Assembly (NCBI RefSeq): GCF_014648355.1
Contig: NZ_BMQY01000001.1
Location: 1,108,757-1,172,756, forward strand
DNA from: Couchioplanes azureus
GTDB taxonomy: Bacteria > Actinomycetota > Actinomycetes > Mycobacteriales > Micromonosporaceae
Reading direction: 5' to 3'
Length of the DNA: 64,000 nucleotides
Part shown: positions 54,229-63,751 of the stretch, one piece after another
Layout: each line of letters opens with the position of its first letter
Position numbering within the stretch: position 1 is the stretch's first letter
Notes under the pieces: generated by a model
Database searches by the model: none
What the model saw: only the letters and a program-made list of their open reading frames with translations
Told to the model about the DNA's origin: nothing
Translations under genes and position numbers: made by a program

Positions 54229-55899
54229 TCAGAGGCGGGCGAGGGCCTTCCTCAGCGGGTCCAGGCCCAGCGCCCCGAGGTTGAGGGCGTCGCGGTGGAA
54301 CTCCTTGAGGTCGAACGCCGCCCCCTTGCGGGCCTTGGCGTCGTCGCGGGCCTGGAGCCAGATGCGCTCACCGACCTTGTAGGACGGTGCCTGCCCCGGC
54401 CAGCCGAGGTAGCGCTTCCATTCGAAGCGCAGGACGTCCTGCTGCATGCGGCAGTGCTGGCGGAGGAACTCCCAGCCCAGCTCGGGCGTCCACCGCTCGC
54501 CCGGGTGGAAGCCGAACGGGTTGTCGCGGGGGATCTCCAGTTCGAGGTGCATGCCGATGTCGACGATGACCCGGGTGGCGCGCAGCGCCTGGCCGTCGAG
54601 CATGCCGAGGCGGTCGCCCGGGTCGGCGAGGTAACCGAGGTCGTCCATGAGGCGTTCGGCATACAGGGCCCAGCCCTCGCCGTGGCCCGAGCACCAGCAG
54701 AGCAGACGCTGCCAGCGGTTGAGCAGATCGGCGCGGTGGATGGTCTGTCCGATCTGGAGGTGGTGGCCCGGCACTCCCTCGTGGTACACCGTCGACGTCT
54801 CGCGCCAGGTGGAGAAGACCGTCTGGTTCTCCGGGACCGCCCACCACATGCGCCCGGGGCGGGTGAAGTCCTCGCTGGGTGCCGTGTAGTAGATGCTGCC
54901 GTCGCTGGTCGGCGCGAGGCAGGCCTGCACGGTGAGCACCGGCTCGGGGATGTCGAAGTGCGTGCCGTTCAGCTCGGAGACGGCCTTGTCCGCGGTGGCC
55001 TGCATCCAGTCGCGGAAGGCCTCCTTGCCCGCGATGTTGCGCGTCTCGTCGGCGTCGAGGACCTCGACGGCCCGGTCGACCGTGGCCCCGGGGCCCGCGA
55101 TCTCGGCGGCGACCGCGCGCATCTCGCGCTCCAGCCGGGCGAGCTCCTCGAAGCCCCAGGCGTACGTCTCTTCGAGGTCGATCTTCGCGCCGAGGAAGTA
55201 CTGCGAGGCGCGGGCATACCGCTCGGGGCCGGCCGCCTCCTTGTCGCGGCCGAGCGGGGCGAGCTCCGTGCGCAGGAACTGCCCGAAGCCGGCGGTGGCC
55301 GCCGTGGCCGCGGCGGCGTTGCGTTGCAGGTCCGCCAGGAGGGCGCCCTGGGCGCCGAGCCCGTCGGCGAGGCCGTGGAAGAAGTTGTCGCGGGCCGGGT
55401 CGGTCCACGCGTCGCACTGCTCGGCGACCTCGATCATCTGGTTGCGCGCGCTCACGTTGCCCTTGGCGGCCTGCTCGCGCAGGGTCCGCTTGTACTGTTC
55501 GAGGGCGCGGGGGAAGGCGCCGAGCCGGGCCGCGATGTCGGCCGCCGCCCGCTCGCCCTGGACCGGCATGAGGTCGAAGGCCATGCGCAGCCCGTGCAGC
55601 CCGCTGGCGATCACGCTGATCTCGCTGGCTATGTCGCCGGACTCGTAGCGCACCAGGTCGAGGCCCAGCCGCTCCTGCATCGCGTCCTTGGCGACGTGCT
55701 CGGCCTCGGTCTCGGGCTCGAGCGGGTCGAGCTCGGCGAGGGTGCGCCGGACGAGGTCGGCCTGTGCGTCGTAGCCCTCGGGCGACAGGTCGTCGAGTTG
55801 GTCGTCGTAGCCGGGCACGCCGATGAAGGTGGCGCCCGTCGGGTTGAGCGGAGCCCACTCGTCGACGTAGCGGTTGGCGAGGTCATCAATCTGTCCCAC
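54229..55899 (-). CDS. DUF885-family putative peptidase
   Basis: 556 residues from GTG 55899. The zinc motif HEGVPGHHLQ (HExxH-like with the family's HExxPGHH form) and a downstream Glu in GHGEGWALYAERLM match the metallopeptidase fold of DUF885. No signal peptide, so probably cytosolic. It is expected to process small peptides, but substrates are not known for most members. It has a GTAGGG site ahead and is the last gene before the next, independent PHP gene. Confidence 0.9.
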   Translation of the reverse strand: MGQIDDLANRYVDEWAPLNPTGATFIGVPGYDDQLDDLSPEGYDAQADLVRRTLAELDPLEPETEAEHVAKDAMQERLGLDLVRYESGDIASEISVIASGLHGLRMAFDLMPVQGERAAADIAARLGAFPRALEQYKRTLREQAAKGNVSARNQMIEVAEQCDAWTDPARDNFFHGLADGLGAQGALLADLQRNAAAATAATAGFGQFLRTELAPLGRDKEAAGPERYARASQYFLGAKIDLEETYAWGFEELARLEREMRAVAAEIAGPGATVDRAVEVLDADETRNIAGKEAFRDWMQATADKAVSELNGTHFDIPEPVLTVQACLAPTSDGSIYYTAPSEDFTRPGRMWWAVPENQTVFSTWRETSTVYHEGVPGHHLQIGQTIHRADLLNRWQRLLCWCSGHGEGWALYAERLMDDLGYLADPGDRLGMLDGQALRATRVIVDIGMHLELEIPRDNPFGFHPGERWTPELGWEFLRQHCRMQQDVLRFEWKRYLGWPGQAPSYKVGERIWLQARDDAKARKGAAFDLKEFHRDALNLGALGLDPLRKALARL

Positions 55900-55939
55900 G
55901 TGGCGAACCCTACGGGAGACCACCGACAATTCGCTGTAC

Positions 55940-57007
55940 CTATTCCGGGCGGCCGTGACCTGCCGTCCATTCGAGGAGGCGCTCGGCGGACCAGGTGTTG
56001 ACGACCCGGTCCACCGGTACGCCGCACAGCGCCGCCCGCTCGCAGCCGAACCGTTGCCAGTCGAGCTGTCCGGGTGCGTGGGCGTCGGTGTCGATGCTGA
56101 ACAGGCAACCCGCCTCGACCGCCACGGTGAGCATGCGCTTGGGCGGATCGAGGCGGTCCGGCCGCGAGTTGATCTCGACCGCCTTGCCGTGCTCGACGCA
56201 GGCGGCGAGCACCTTGTCGAGGTCGAAATCGCTGGGCGGACGGGTGCGTCCGCCGCGGTGCGCCCGGTCCCCCTCGCCGGCCGCGGAGACCTTGCGCCCG
56301 GTCATGTGTCCCAGGATGTCGAGGTGCGGGTTGGCGATCGCCGCGAGCATCCGGCGGGTCATCCTGGACGAGTCGTCGCGCAGTCCGCTGTGTACGGACC
56401 CGACCACGACGTCGAGGCGCTCCAGCAGCTCGTCCTCCTGGTCGAGCGAGCCGTCGGCGAGGATGTCGACCTCGATGCCGGTGAGGATGCGGAATCCCTC
56501 GGGGAGGGCGTCGTTGAGCCGGGCCACGTGGTCCAGCTGGCGGCGCAGGCGGGCCGCGGTCAGACCACGGGCGACGGTCAGCCGCGGCGAGTGGTCCGTG
56601 AGCACGAGGTACTCGTGGCCGAGCTCGACCGCCGCGAGCGCCATCTCCTCGATCGGGGAGCCGCCGTCCGACCAGTCGGAGTGCGCGTGGCAGTCGCCGC
56701 GGAGCGCCTCGCGCAGCGCGGCGGCCGCGCCGTCGAGGTCGGTGCCCTCGGTGGTCTCCAGCCGCCGGAGGTAGACCGGCTCCTCGCCGGCGAGCGACTC
56801 GGTGATGCACCGCGCGGTCACCTCGCCCACGCCTGCCAGCTTCGCGAGCGTGCCCTCGGCCGTACGGGAGGCGAGCTCCGCGGGCGGCAGCGCGGCGACC
56901 GTCGCGGCCGCCGAACGGAATGCCTTGACCCGGTAGGTCGCCTCGTTGGCGCGCTCCAGCAGGAAGGCGATGCGCCGCAGGTCGGCTACCGGATCACGAG
57001 GGGCCAT
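55940..57007 (-). CDS. PHP-domain protein (PolX-like C-terminal half)
   Basis: 355 residues from ATG 57007. A helix-hairpin-helix-like N-terminus (LARLAGVGEVT-type LAKLAGVGEVTARCITESLA) is followed by the PHP domain: GDCHAHSDWSDG with metal His, VLTDHSP, GIEVDIL, GSVHSG, HLDILGHMTG, EINSRPDRLDPP and DTDAHAPGQL. All metal ligands appear intact. It is probably a metal-dependent phosphoesterase acting on nucleotides or DNA repair intermediates, like the PHP half of bacterial PolX. The polymerase half is absent except for the HhH part. Confidence 0.92.
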   Translation of the reverse strand: MAPRDPVADLRRIAFLLERANEATYRVKAFRSAAATVAALPPAELASRTAEGTLAKLAGVGEVTARCITESLAGEEPVYLRRLETTEGTDLDGAAAALREALRGDCHAHSDWSDGGSPIEEMALAAVELGHEYLVLTDHSPRLTVARGLTAARLRRQLDHVARLNDALPEGFRILTGIEVDILADGSLDQEDELLERLDVVVGSVHSGLRDDSSRMTRRMLAAIANPHLDILGHMTGRKVSAAGEGDRAHRGGRTRPPSDFDLDKVLAACVEHGKAVEINSRPDRLDPPKRMLTVAVEAGCLFSIDTDAHAPGQLDWQRFGCERAALCGVPVDRVVNTWSAERLLEWTAGHGRPE

Positions 57008-57185
57008 GCCGCTCAGCGTAGGCGGTGTCCGGGCACGCGCCGGGCCGTCGACAGGCGGACGATTGCGGCGAACCGGATGTTGCACCGCGGGAGCCGAACG
57101 CCCGTCCCGCCGTCGGCCGGGGAGACTTTCTCATTCTCCGGTCCACATCCTGAGATCTGAACCGTATTCAAATCACTACTGACAG

Positions 57186-57395
57186 TCATTGTATGCGAAC
57201 AGGTGACGCGTTCTTTACCGATCCGTAATCATCGGCGGGTGTGACATCGTACTCCATAGTGGAAGGCGGGGCGGCCCTGAAACCGGCAGCCTGTAATGCT
57301 TCCCGCACGGACGGCCACACCTCGCCGACCTGCGCCGATGGCTCGTCGCTCTGGGTGTAGCAGGCGTGTACGACCAGGTCACCCCCAGGGTCCAT
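57186..57395 (-). CDS. small hypothetical protein (69 aa)
   Basis: From ATG 57395: MDPGGDLVVHACYTQSDEPS and SVREALQAAGFRA. The residue mix looks protein-like and no competing frame does. It is divergent from the conservon operon. No recognised family and no strong ribosome site. Confidence 0.4.
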   Translation of the reverse strand: MDPGGDLVVHACYTQSDEPSAQVGEVWPSVREALQAAGFRAAPPSTMEYDVTPADDYGSVKNASPVRIQ

Positions 57396-57543
57396 CCCCC
57401 GATCAGACGATCCAACTCTGACCCTAAGAAAGGGGTCGCATGATTGTTTCCCGGATAGATTGACCCGGATCGGTGCGCCCGTACGGCTACGGAGGGTAGC
57501 CGCCAAAAGGGTCCAACGCGGTGCACGGTGGAGGAAGTGGACG

Positions 57544-58677
57544 ATGTCAGTCTCGGTGGATAACCGGCGAACCCGGATGCGCTCCGCGCTCGCGGCCGTT
57601 CTCACGGTTTTGATACTCCTGCCGGCAGGGGTCCTGTTCGCCCGGGTTTGGGGGGACGTCTCCGACCGGGACGACAGCACCCGGCTGGAGCAGAAGGGCG
57701 TGGAGTTCCTCACCGCGCTCGGCCCGCTGGTCAGCTCGCTCGCCGAGGCACAGACCTCGGCCCTGTCCGGGGTGCGGGCGATCCCCAGCTCGCTGACCGC
57801 GGCGATCGCCGGCGTCAACGCCGTCGACCAGCGCCTCGGCGCCGAGCTCGGCACCCGCGACCGCTGGACCGGCCTGAAGCAGAAGATCGACCTGCTGCAG
57901 AAGGAGACCGGCAGCCCGGCCGCCGTGTTCGAGGCCCACGTCGAGGTCGCCGATCTCACGCTGGCCCTCTACGAGGCGGTCCGGGACGACTCGGGCCTGC
58001 TGCACGACCCGGACAACGACATCCTGCACCTGGCCGAGGCGGTCGCCATCGACCTGCCCGCCACCGTCGTGCAGGTGAGCCGGATGGGCGACCTCAGCCA
58101 GCTCGTGGCCAGGGCGACCGGCCAGCAGCGCGACCAGCTCGCCGCCAGGTTCGCCGCCTCGGTCGGCCTGGTGGAGACCTCGGTGGGCAGCCTCACCGAC
58201 AACCTCCAGGAGGCCGTCGACGACACCAACAGTGCGACGCTGAGCGGCAACCTGGTCACCGGCCTCGACAACTTCCGCCGCGGCGTCGAGTCGTTCACCC
58301 GCGGCGCCAACCCGGGCGGCACGCCGAACGCGGCCACCATGGCGACCGCGCAGAGCCAGCTCCAGCTCTCGCTCGGCAACCTGACCGGCATCGTCAGCCG
58401 GGAGATGGCCCGGCTGCTCGAAGACCGGGTGGACACCCTGGGCTACCGCACGCTCGAGGCCCTCGTCGCGGCGGGCACCGCGGTGCTGTTCGCCGTCGCC
58501 GCCGTCGCCGTCCCGCTGACCGTGCGGCGGCGCCGGGCCCACGGCGTCACGCGCACCCCCGGTGAGACCACGCGGGACATGACGGTGGGTGCCTCCGGCG
58601 CGGACCCCGACCGGATGGTGCCGGCGTACGGCGAGGCCACCTCGTCGCGGAGGGAGCGGTCCGGTGCTCTTCGGTAA
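57544..58677 (+). CDS. membrane sensor-like protein, start of the conservon operon
   Basis: 377 residues from ATG 57544 with GGAGG upstream. An N-terminal helix (SALAAVLTVLILLPAGVLFA) and a C-terminal helix (LVAAGTAVLFAVAAVAVPLT) bracket a helical extracellular domain rich in heptads (LGAELGTRDRWTGLKQKIDL). It has the layout of a chemoreceptor or NIT-type sensor without a kinase, overlapping the histidine kinase gene by 14 bases. It may sense a ligand and pass it to the kinase, or be a decoy of the kinase's own sensor domain. Confidence 0.85.
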   Translation: MSVSVDNRRTRMRSALAAVLTVLILLPAGVLFARVWGDVSDRDDSTRLEQKGVEFLTALGPLVSSLAEAQTSALSGVRAIPSSLTAAIAGVNAVDQRLGAELGTRDRWTGLKQKIDLLQKETGSPAAVFEAHVEVADLTLALYEAVRDDSGLLHDPDNDILHLAEAVAIDLPATVVQVSRMGDLSQLVARATGQQRDQLAARFAASVGLVETSVGSLTDNLQEAVDDTNSATLSGNLVTGLDNFRRGVESFTRGANPGGTPNAATMATAQSQLQLSLGNLTGIVSREMARLLEDRVDTLGYRTLEALVAAGTAVLFAVAAVAVPLTVRRRRAHGVTRTPGETTRDMTVGASGADPDRMVPAYGEATSSRRERSGALR

Positions 58678-61534
58678 GCTCCGCATCCTGGGCAAGCTGA
58701 CCCTTCTCGTCCTGGTGCCGCTGATCGGGGTCGTCGCCCTCGCCGTGCCGATCGTCGTGAACCGCATCGACGTGGCGCGCGACGCCCAGGACACCTCGGA
58801 CGCGGTGCAGCTGGCCACCCGGATCGGCTCGGCGCTGCAGGAGCTCCAGGAGGAGCGCCTGCTCTCGGTGAGCTACCTCTTCGGCCTGGTCCAGGAGCCC
58901 GAGCTCGCGGTGCAGACCGCCAAGGCGAGCGACCGCATCCAGGCGCTCAAGCGGCTCGACCAGCCGCTGACCCCGGCGCTGACCCGGGCGATCGACGGCG
59001 TCTCGCAGCTCGCCACCACCCGGGCCAACGTGCTCAACCGCAGCATCCGGCCCGACGAGATCGTCACCCAGTTCACCGCCGTGGTCACGCCGATCATCGA
59101 CGAGCTCGCGGTGGCACAGCAGGCGGACCTGTCCACGTCGGCCGGCCGGCAGGTGTTCGCGCTCGAGCAGGCCCTGCGCACCGACGACATGATCGGTCAG
59201 GCGGCCGGATACCTCACCGGCGCGGCGGTCACCCGCAACGCCGCTCTGCTGGGTCTGTTCAACTCGACGCTGGTCCAGTTGCAGCTGCTCATCACCAACT
59301 CGCAGCGCTACTTCACCGACGCGCAGTACAAGCTCTACCTCGCGGCCCAGGAGGCGTTCGCCTCCCGCGTGGGCGAGCGTTTCCTCGCCGAGGTGGTCAT
59401 CGACCCGGCCGCGGCGATCAAGCTGCTCGACGTCAAGACGCTGCTGCCCTCGCTGCGCTCCGTCATCGTCCTCGGCGGCTTCGTGGAGAAGCGCGTCGCC
59501 GCGGACGTGGACGCGGCCGTGACCGAGGACCGGAACGCCGCGCTGCGCACCGCCGCGCTGGTCGGTGGCGTGTCGATCCTGCTGCTGCTGGTCGTGGTGG
59601 CGCTGTCGCTGATCATGGCCCGCGCGGTGGCCCGGCCCCTGCGCCGCCTGACCAGGTCCGCGGACCGGATCGCCCGGGCCGCCGAGGCCGAGCTGCAGCG
59701 GGTCGCGGACGACGACGCCGAGGCGGCCCGCCCGATCCGCCTCGACGCGGTCGACGTGGCGGGCAGCGACGAGATCGGCGACCTGGCCCGGGCGTTCGAC
59801 CGGGTGCAGACCACGGCCGCGCAGCTGGTGGAACGCCAGGTGCTCAGCCGCCGCAACGTCGCCCAGATGTTCGCTCACGTCGGGCGGCGTACCCAGAACC
59901 TGGTCGGCCGCCAGCTCGCCCTGATCGACAACCTGGAGCGCCGGGAGACCGACAGCGACCGCCTGCGCGACCTCTACCGCCTCGACCACCTGTCGAGCCG
60001 TCTCGGCCGGAACGCCGGTTCGCTGGTCGTGCTCTCCGGCGGCGCCGGCGCCAACGACCACATGGCGCCCCTCGCCCTGTCCGACGTCGTACGCCTCGCC
60101 CTCGGTGAGATCGAGGACTACACCCGCGTCGACGTCGAGGTGAACGAGGAGTTCGTGGTCGTGCCCGCCCTGGTGGCCGACCTGACCCTGCTGCTCGCGG
60201 AGCTCATGGAGAACGCGACGTCGTTCTCGCCGCCGCACACCCGGGTCTCGGTCACGGCCGCCGACGTCCGCGGCGGCGTCCGCCTCGCGATCGTCGACCA
60301 CGGCCTGGGCCTGGCGCCGGAGCGCCTGGCCGAGGAGAACGCCCGGCTCACCCGCCGCGAGCGCCTCGACCTGGCGCCCACCGAGGTGCTCGGCCTCTTC
60401 GTGGTCGGGCGTCTCGCCCGCCGGCACGGCGTCGAGGTCATGCTGACCGACACCCCGGACGGCGGCGTGACCGCCTGGGTGGACCTCCAGCCGGTGCACC
60501 TGGTGCCCCGCCTGGAGCCGGCGGTGGCGGCGGCGAGCGTGTCCAGCGCGCCGATCAGGGCGACGGTGCCGAGCAGCCACACCGAGTTCGCGCCGCTGGT
60601 CGCCGGCGGTGCCGCACGGTCGGTGCCCGGCAGCGCCCAGCCCTTCGACGCGAACGTGCTGCACCGGGCCACCCAGACGCTGGAGGTGGCGCAGACCTGG
60701 AACGCGTTCTCCGTACGGCCGACCGCCCCGCAGCTCGAAGCGATCCCGGTGGAGGTTCGCGACCAGCCGGCGACCTACGAGGCGACCCCGGTGGCCGGAC
60801 GTTTCCCGGCGACGCTGCCCGAGCTGCCCGCCGCGGGCCGCTATGCGGAGTCGGAACGCCCCGTGCCGGGCGGCCAGGTCGTCATGTCGGCACCCACGGA
60901 CACGCGCTACCCGCGCCCCGAGGCGGTGCCGCCGGCGATCGAGCAGCCCGCCGCGCCGCACCCGGCCGGGCCGCGGCAGCCGGAGCCGTACCCGGCGTCG
61001 TACTCGGCCGTGGCCCGGGCGGCGGTGCCCCCGGCGATCGCGCCGCAGGCGTCCGTGGCCCCGCCGGTCGTGCCGCAGCCGCCCGCGGCGTCCGTACCCC
61101 CGCCGGTCGTGCCGCAGCCACGCACGAGCCCGGAGTCGCCGCACGGCTCGATGCCCCCGCTGCGCCGGCGGGTGCCCGGCAGCCAGCTGCCGGTGGAGAC
61201 CGGGCCGCGGACCCACGCCGCGCCCCCGACCACGGACGACGCGCTCGCGGCCCGGGAGGCGTTCAACGCCTTCGAGGCCGGAGTGTCCCGCGCCCAGTGG
61301 GACGTCATGGAACAGGACATGGCCGCGCCTCCGGCCGCGGGTCATCCCCCGCTGACCCGGCGGGTCCCCGGCGCGACCCTTCCGCTGCACTCGTCGGCCA
61401 ACCCGGCCCCGCCGGCGCCGCCGGCCCAGCCACTCGATCCGGAGGCCGCCCGAGCGCTGATGGAGCAATTCGAGTACGGCGTAGCCCGAGCACTGCACGA
61501 AACCCAGCCACAACACGAGGGACAACCGCGATGA
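58664..61534 (+). CDS. conservon sensor histidine kinase with NIT-like domain (CvnA type)
   Basis: 956 residues from GTG 58664 (GGAGGGAG upstream). Two membrane helices (about 8-30 and 305-330) surround a nitrate/nitrite-sensing-like helical domain with EERLLSVSYLF. HAMP follows (RPLRRLTRSADRIARAAEAE), then a dimerisation region with GRRTQNLVGRQLALIDNLE, and the HATPase: LLAELMENATSFSP (N box), VDHGLGLAPERL (G1) and LGLFVVGRLARRHGV (G2). The C-terminal 300 residues are Pro-rich and disordered. The usual phospho-His segment is atypical, as in other CvnA proteins. Its stop overlaps the next start. Confidence 0.93.
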   Translation: MLFGKLRILGKLTLLVLVPLIGVVALAVPIVVNRIDVARDAQDTSDAVQLATRIGSALQELQEERLLSVSYLFGLVQEPELAVQTAKASDRIQALKRLDQPLTPALTRAIDGVSQLATTRANVLNRSIRPDEIVTQFTAVVTPIIDELAVAQQADLSTSAGRQVFALEQALRTDDMIGQAAGYLTGAAVTRNAALLGLFNSTLVQLQLLITNSQRYFTDAQYKLYLAAQEAFASRVGERFLAEVVIDPAAAIKLLDVKTLLPSLRSVIVLGGFVEKRVAADVDAAVTEDRNAALRTAALVGGVSILLLLVVVALSLIMARAVARPLRRLTRSADRIARAAEAELQRVADDDAEAARPIRLDAVDVAGSDEIGDLARAFDRVQTTAAQLVERQVLSRRNVAQMFAHVGRRTQNLVGRQLALIDNLERRETDSDRLRDLYRLDHLSSRLGRNAGSLVVLSGGAGANDHMAPLALSDVVRLALGEIEDYTRVDVEVNEEFVVVPALVADLTLLLAELMENATSFSPPHTRVSVTAADVRGGVRLAIVDHGLGLAPERLAEENARLTRRERLDLAPTEVLGLFVVGRLARRHGVEVMLTDTPDGGVTAWVDLQPVHLVPRLEPAVAAASVSSAPIRATVPSSHTEFAPLVAGGAARSVPGSAQPFDANVLHRATQTLEVAQTWNAFSVRPTAPQLEAIPVEVRDQPATYEATPVAGRFPATLPELPAAGRYAESERPVPGGQVVMSAPTDTRYPRPEAVPPAIEQPAAPHPAGPRQPEPYPASYSAVARAAVPPAIAPQASVAPPVVPQPPAASVPPPVVPQPRTSPESPHGSMPPLRRRVPGSQLPVETGPRTHAAPPTTDDALAAREAFNAFEAGVSRAQWDVMEQDMAAPPAAGHPPLTRRVPGATLPLHSSANPAPPAPPAQPLDPEAARALMEQFEYGVARALHETQPQHEGQPR

Positions 61535-61977
61535 CATCCCCCTACCCCGCCGACACGTCCCAGCTCAGTGCGGAGGCGAAGACCTTCAACTGGCTGCTGG
61601 ACTCGTTCACGTCCGGCACGGCCGGCGTCGTCGAGGCGATCGCCGTCTCCTCCGACGGCCTGCTGATGGCGATGTCGGCGATCAAGGACCGGCCCAACGC
61701 CGAGCGCCTCGCGGCGGTGGTCTCGGGTCTGACCAGCCTCGCCGGCGGCGCCGCCAGCTGGTACCAGCTCGGCAGCCTCAACCGCGTCATCATCGACATG
61801 GCCGACGGCTACCTGCTGGTGACCTCGATCAGCGCCGGCTCCGTGCTCGGCGTCATCGCGGACCGGTCGGCCAACCTCGGCACCCTCGCGTACGAGATGA
61901 CGCTCTTCGCCACCCGCGCCGGCGGGGCCCTCAGCCCGCGCCTCATCGCCGAGCTGAAGAACGCCGTCCAGCAGTAG
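61531..61977 (+). CDS. roadblock/LC7-domain protein (CvnB type)
   Basis: 148 residues. A GTPase-regulating fold: FNWLLDSFTSGTAGVVEAIA, SSDGLLMAMS, RLAAVVSGLTSLAGGAASWY and SAGSVLGVIADRSANLG. Roadblock proteins modulate the small GTPase of the same operon. ATG 61531 overlaps the kinase stop (ATGA). Confidence 0.95.
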   Translation: MTSPYPADTSQLSAEAKTFNWLLDSFTSGTAGVVEAIAVSSDGLLMAMSAIKDRPNAERLAAVVSGLTSLAGGAASWYQLGSLNRVIIDMADGYLLVTSISAGSVLGVIADRSANLGTLAYEMTLFATRAGGALSPRLIAELKNAVQQ

Positions 61978-62020
61978 CTCGGCCCGTGTAACCGATTGCC
62001 AGGAAGGTCGTGATTCCTCG

Positions 62021-62497
62021 ATGAGACATTCGGCCGACTCCGACAACCCGGACTTCCCGGCGGCTCCCGGGGTCCGGCCTTTCCTGCGCAGCATGGGGTC
62101 CGGCGCGCGGTGGGAGCCGTCGCCGGACCCGGCTCCCGGGCCCCCGCCCGCGGAGCTGCCCGACGAGCACGCCACGTCGTTGCGGCCGTTCGTCATCACC
62201 TCCGGCCGGGTCAGCGGCCAGGATGCCGACATCGGGCTCGAGACGCAGGTCAGCGCGCTTCCCGGCGCGTCGGCCGCGCGGCTCTCCCCCGAGCGGCGGG
62301 CCATCGTCCAGCTCTGTGGGGAGCCGCTGTCGGTAGCCGAGATCTCGGCCCGGCTCCGGATGCACTTCGGCGTCATCCGGATCCTGGTCGACGACCTGCG
62401 CGCCGCCGGGCACCTCGATGTCCAGGTGATGACCAGCGACTTCCCCGACCCCGACACCATCATGCGAGTGATCCGTGGACTTCGATCCATCTCTTGA
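62021..62497 (+). CDS. DUF742 protein (CvnC type)
   Basis: 158 residues. The first 45 are Pro-rich and flexible; then LRPFVITSGRV and a winged-helix-like part (QLCGEPLSVAEISARLRMHF, IRILVDDLRAAGHLDVQ). A conservon component of unknown biochemistry. Its 3' end overlaps the GTPase gene by 23 bases. Confidence 0.95.
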   Translation: MRHSADSDNPDFPAAPGVRPFLRSMGSGARWEPSPDPAPGPPPAELPDEHATSLRPFVITSGRVSGQDADIGLETQVSALPGASAARLSPERRAIVQLCGEPLSVAEISARLRMHFGVIRILVDDLRAAGHLDVQVMTSDFPDPDTIMRVIRGLRSIS

Positions 62498-63107
62498 CCG
62501 CCGCGTCGTCGGCACCGCGCGCGTACCCGGCGCGCCGCAGAAGACCGCATCCCCGGTGCCGGTCAAGATCATCGTGGCCGGCGGCTTCGGCGTCGGCAAG
62601 ACGACGACCGTCGGCGCCATCTCGGAGATCTCGCCGCTGACCACCGAGGCCGAGATGACGATGGAGTCGGTCGGCGTCGACAACCCCAACGAGTCGACCG
62701 CCAAGGCCACCACCACCGTCGCGATGGACTTCGGCTGCGTCACCATCGACCAGACGCTGAAGCTCTACCTCTTCGGCACGCCCGGCCAGACCCGCTTCTC
62801 CTTCATGTGGGACGACCTGGTCCGGGGCGCACTGGGCGCGCTGGTCGTGGTCGACACCTCCCGGATCGACGACTGCTTCCCCGCCATCGACTACTTCGAG
62901 CGCGCCGGCCTTCCGTTCGTGGTGGGCGTCAACACCTTCAACGGACAACTCGGCTACAGCCTGGACGAAGTGCGCTGGGCCCTCGCAATCCGCGACGAGG
63001 TGCCGATTGTGCAGTACGACGCCCGGTTCCGCGGATCCGTACGCGACGCCTTACTCGTGGTGCTCGACCGAGCCCTTGACAAGGCGATGCGGATGCGCTC
63101 GTCGTAA
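62475..63107 (+). CDS. small GTPase of the conservon (CvnD type)
   Basis: 210 residues from GTG 62475. G1 is GGFGVGKTTTVG; G2-like MTMESVGVD; G3 appears as LFGTPGQTRF in place of DxxGQ; G4 is NTFN rather than NKxD, a known change in MglA/CvnD-like proteins. It works with the kinase, roadblock and DUF742 partners at the membrane as a switch. It is read in a different frame from cvnC with a 23-base overlap. Confidence 0.95.
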   Translation: MDFDPSLDRRVVGTARVPGAPQKTASPVPVKIIVAGGFGVGKTTTVGAISEISPLTTEAEMTMESVGVDNPNESTAKATTTVAMDFGCVTIDQTLKLYLFGTPGQTRFSFMWDDLVRGALGALVVVDTSRIDDCFPAIDYFERAGLPFVVGVNTFNGQLGYSLDEVRWALAIRDEVPIVQYDARFRGSVRDALLVVLDRALDKAMRMRSS

Positions 63108-63198
63108 GGTGTGCGCCGAGTCGCTCCGGTTCGGTTCCCAATTCGGCGTCCGAGCGGGCACAGTTGTACGAGCGACAGCGTGACGGGAGGACGGTGAC

Positions 63199-63699
63199 GT
63201 GCGAGGACTGGACGACGCCCTCGACCGGCTGGCACGCCGTGACGAGCTTCGCCGCCGCGCCGCCGGGGAGGCCACGGGCACCCCGCCGGCCGTGACGGAG
63301 CTGGTCGAGGCGATCGCCGCGGTCGTGGGCCGCAACCCCGAGCTCGCCGTGACGGTCGGTGTCGAGGGCGCCGGCGACCCGGTGCTGCTGCACTTCGCCC
63401 TCGAGGACGGCATCGTGCAGGTCAGCGCCGACAACTCGGTCGTGCAGCGGGCGAGCCAGGCGCAGTACGGCGAGATCATCGACGCGGAGGTGGCGCCGCC
63501 GGTCGCCGAGCCGGCACCGCAGCGGGAGACCGTCCACCACCGCCACGAGGAGCCCGCCCCCGAGCCCCAGCAACCCATGCCTTCCCCGCTGCCCGAGCCG
63601 GTCCCGCTGCGCGTCGACGAGAAGGAGACCGAGCTGGCGGCCCGGCGGCTCGCCGCCATGCTCCGCGAGGACCCGTCACTGCTGCACGCCCAGGACTGA
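63199..63699 (+). CDS. hypothetical protein downstream of the conservon
   Basis: 166 residues from GTG 63199 with ggagga upstream. An N-terminal half with helices and strands (DALDRLARRDELRRRAAGEA, ELAVTVGVEGAGDPVLLHFA), then a Pro/Glu/His-rich linker and a C-terminal helix (KETELAARRLAAMLREDPSL). No family recognised. Position suggests it belongs to the conservon transcript. Confidence 0.8.
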   Translation: MRGLDDALDRLARRDELRRRAAGEATGTPPAVTELVEAIAAVVGRNPELAVTVGVEGAGDPVLLHFALEDGIVQVSADNSVVQRASQAQYGEIIDAEVAPPVAEPAPQRETVHHRHEEPAPEPQQPMPSPLPEPVPLRVDEKETELAARRLAAMLREDPSLLHAQD

Positions 63700-63751
63700 C
63701 CCGCGGCGCAAGCTCGCCGGCTCAGCCGCCGCCGGCCGGGCCGGGAAGCGC

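Noticed and set aside
58547-61537. A 996-codon minus-strand frame opposite the conservon kinase
   Set aside because: Shadow of the kinase coding strand; no domain or start signal.
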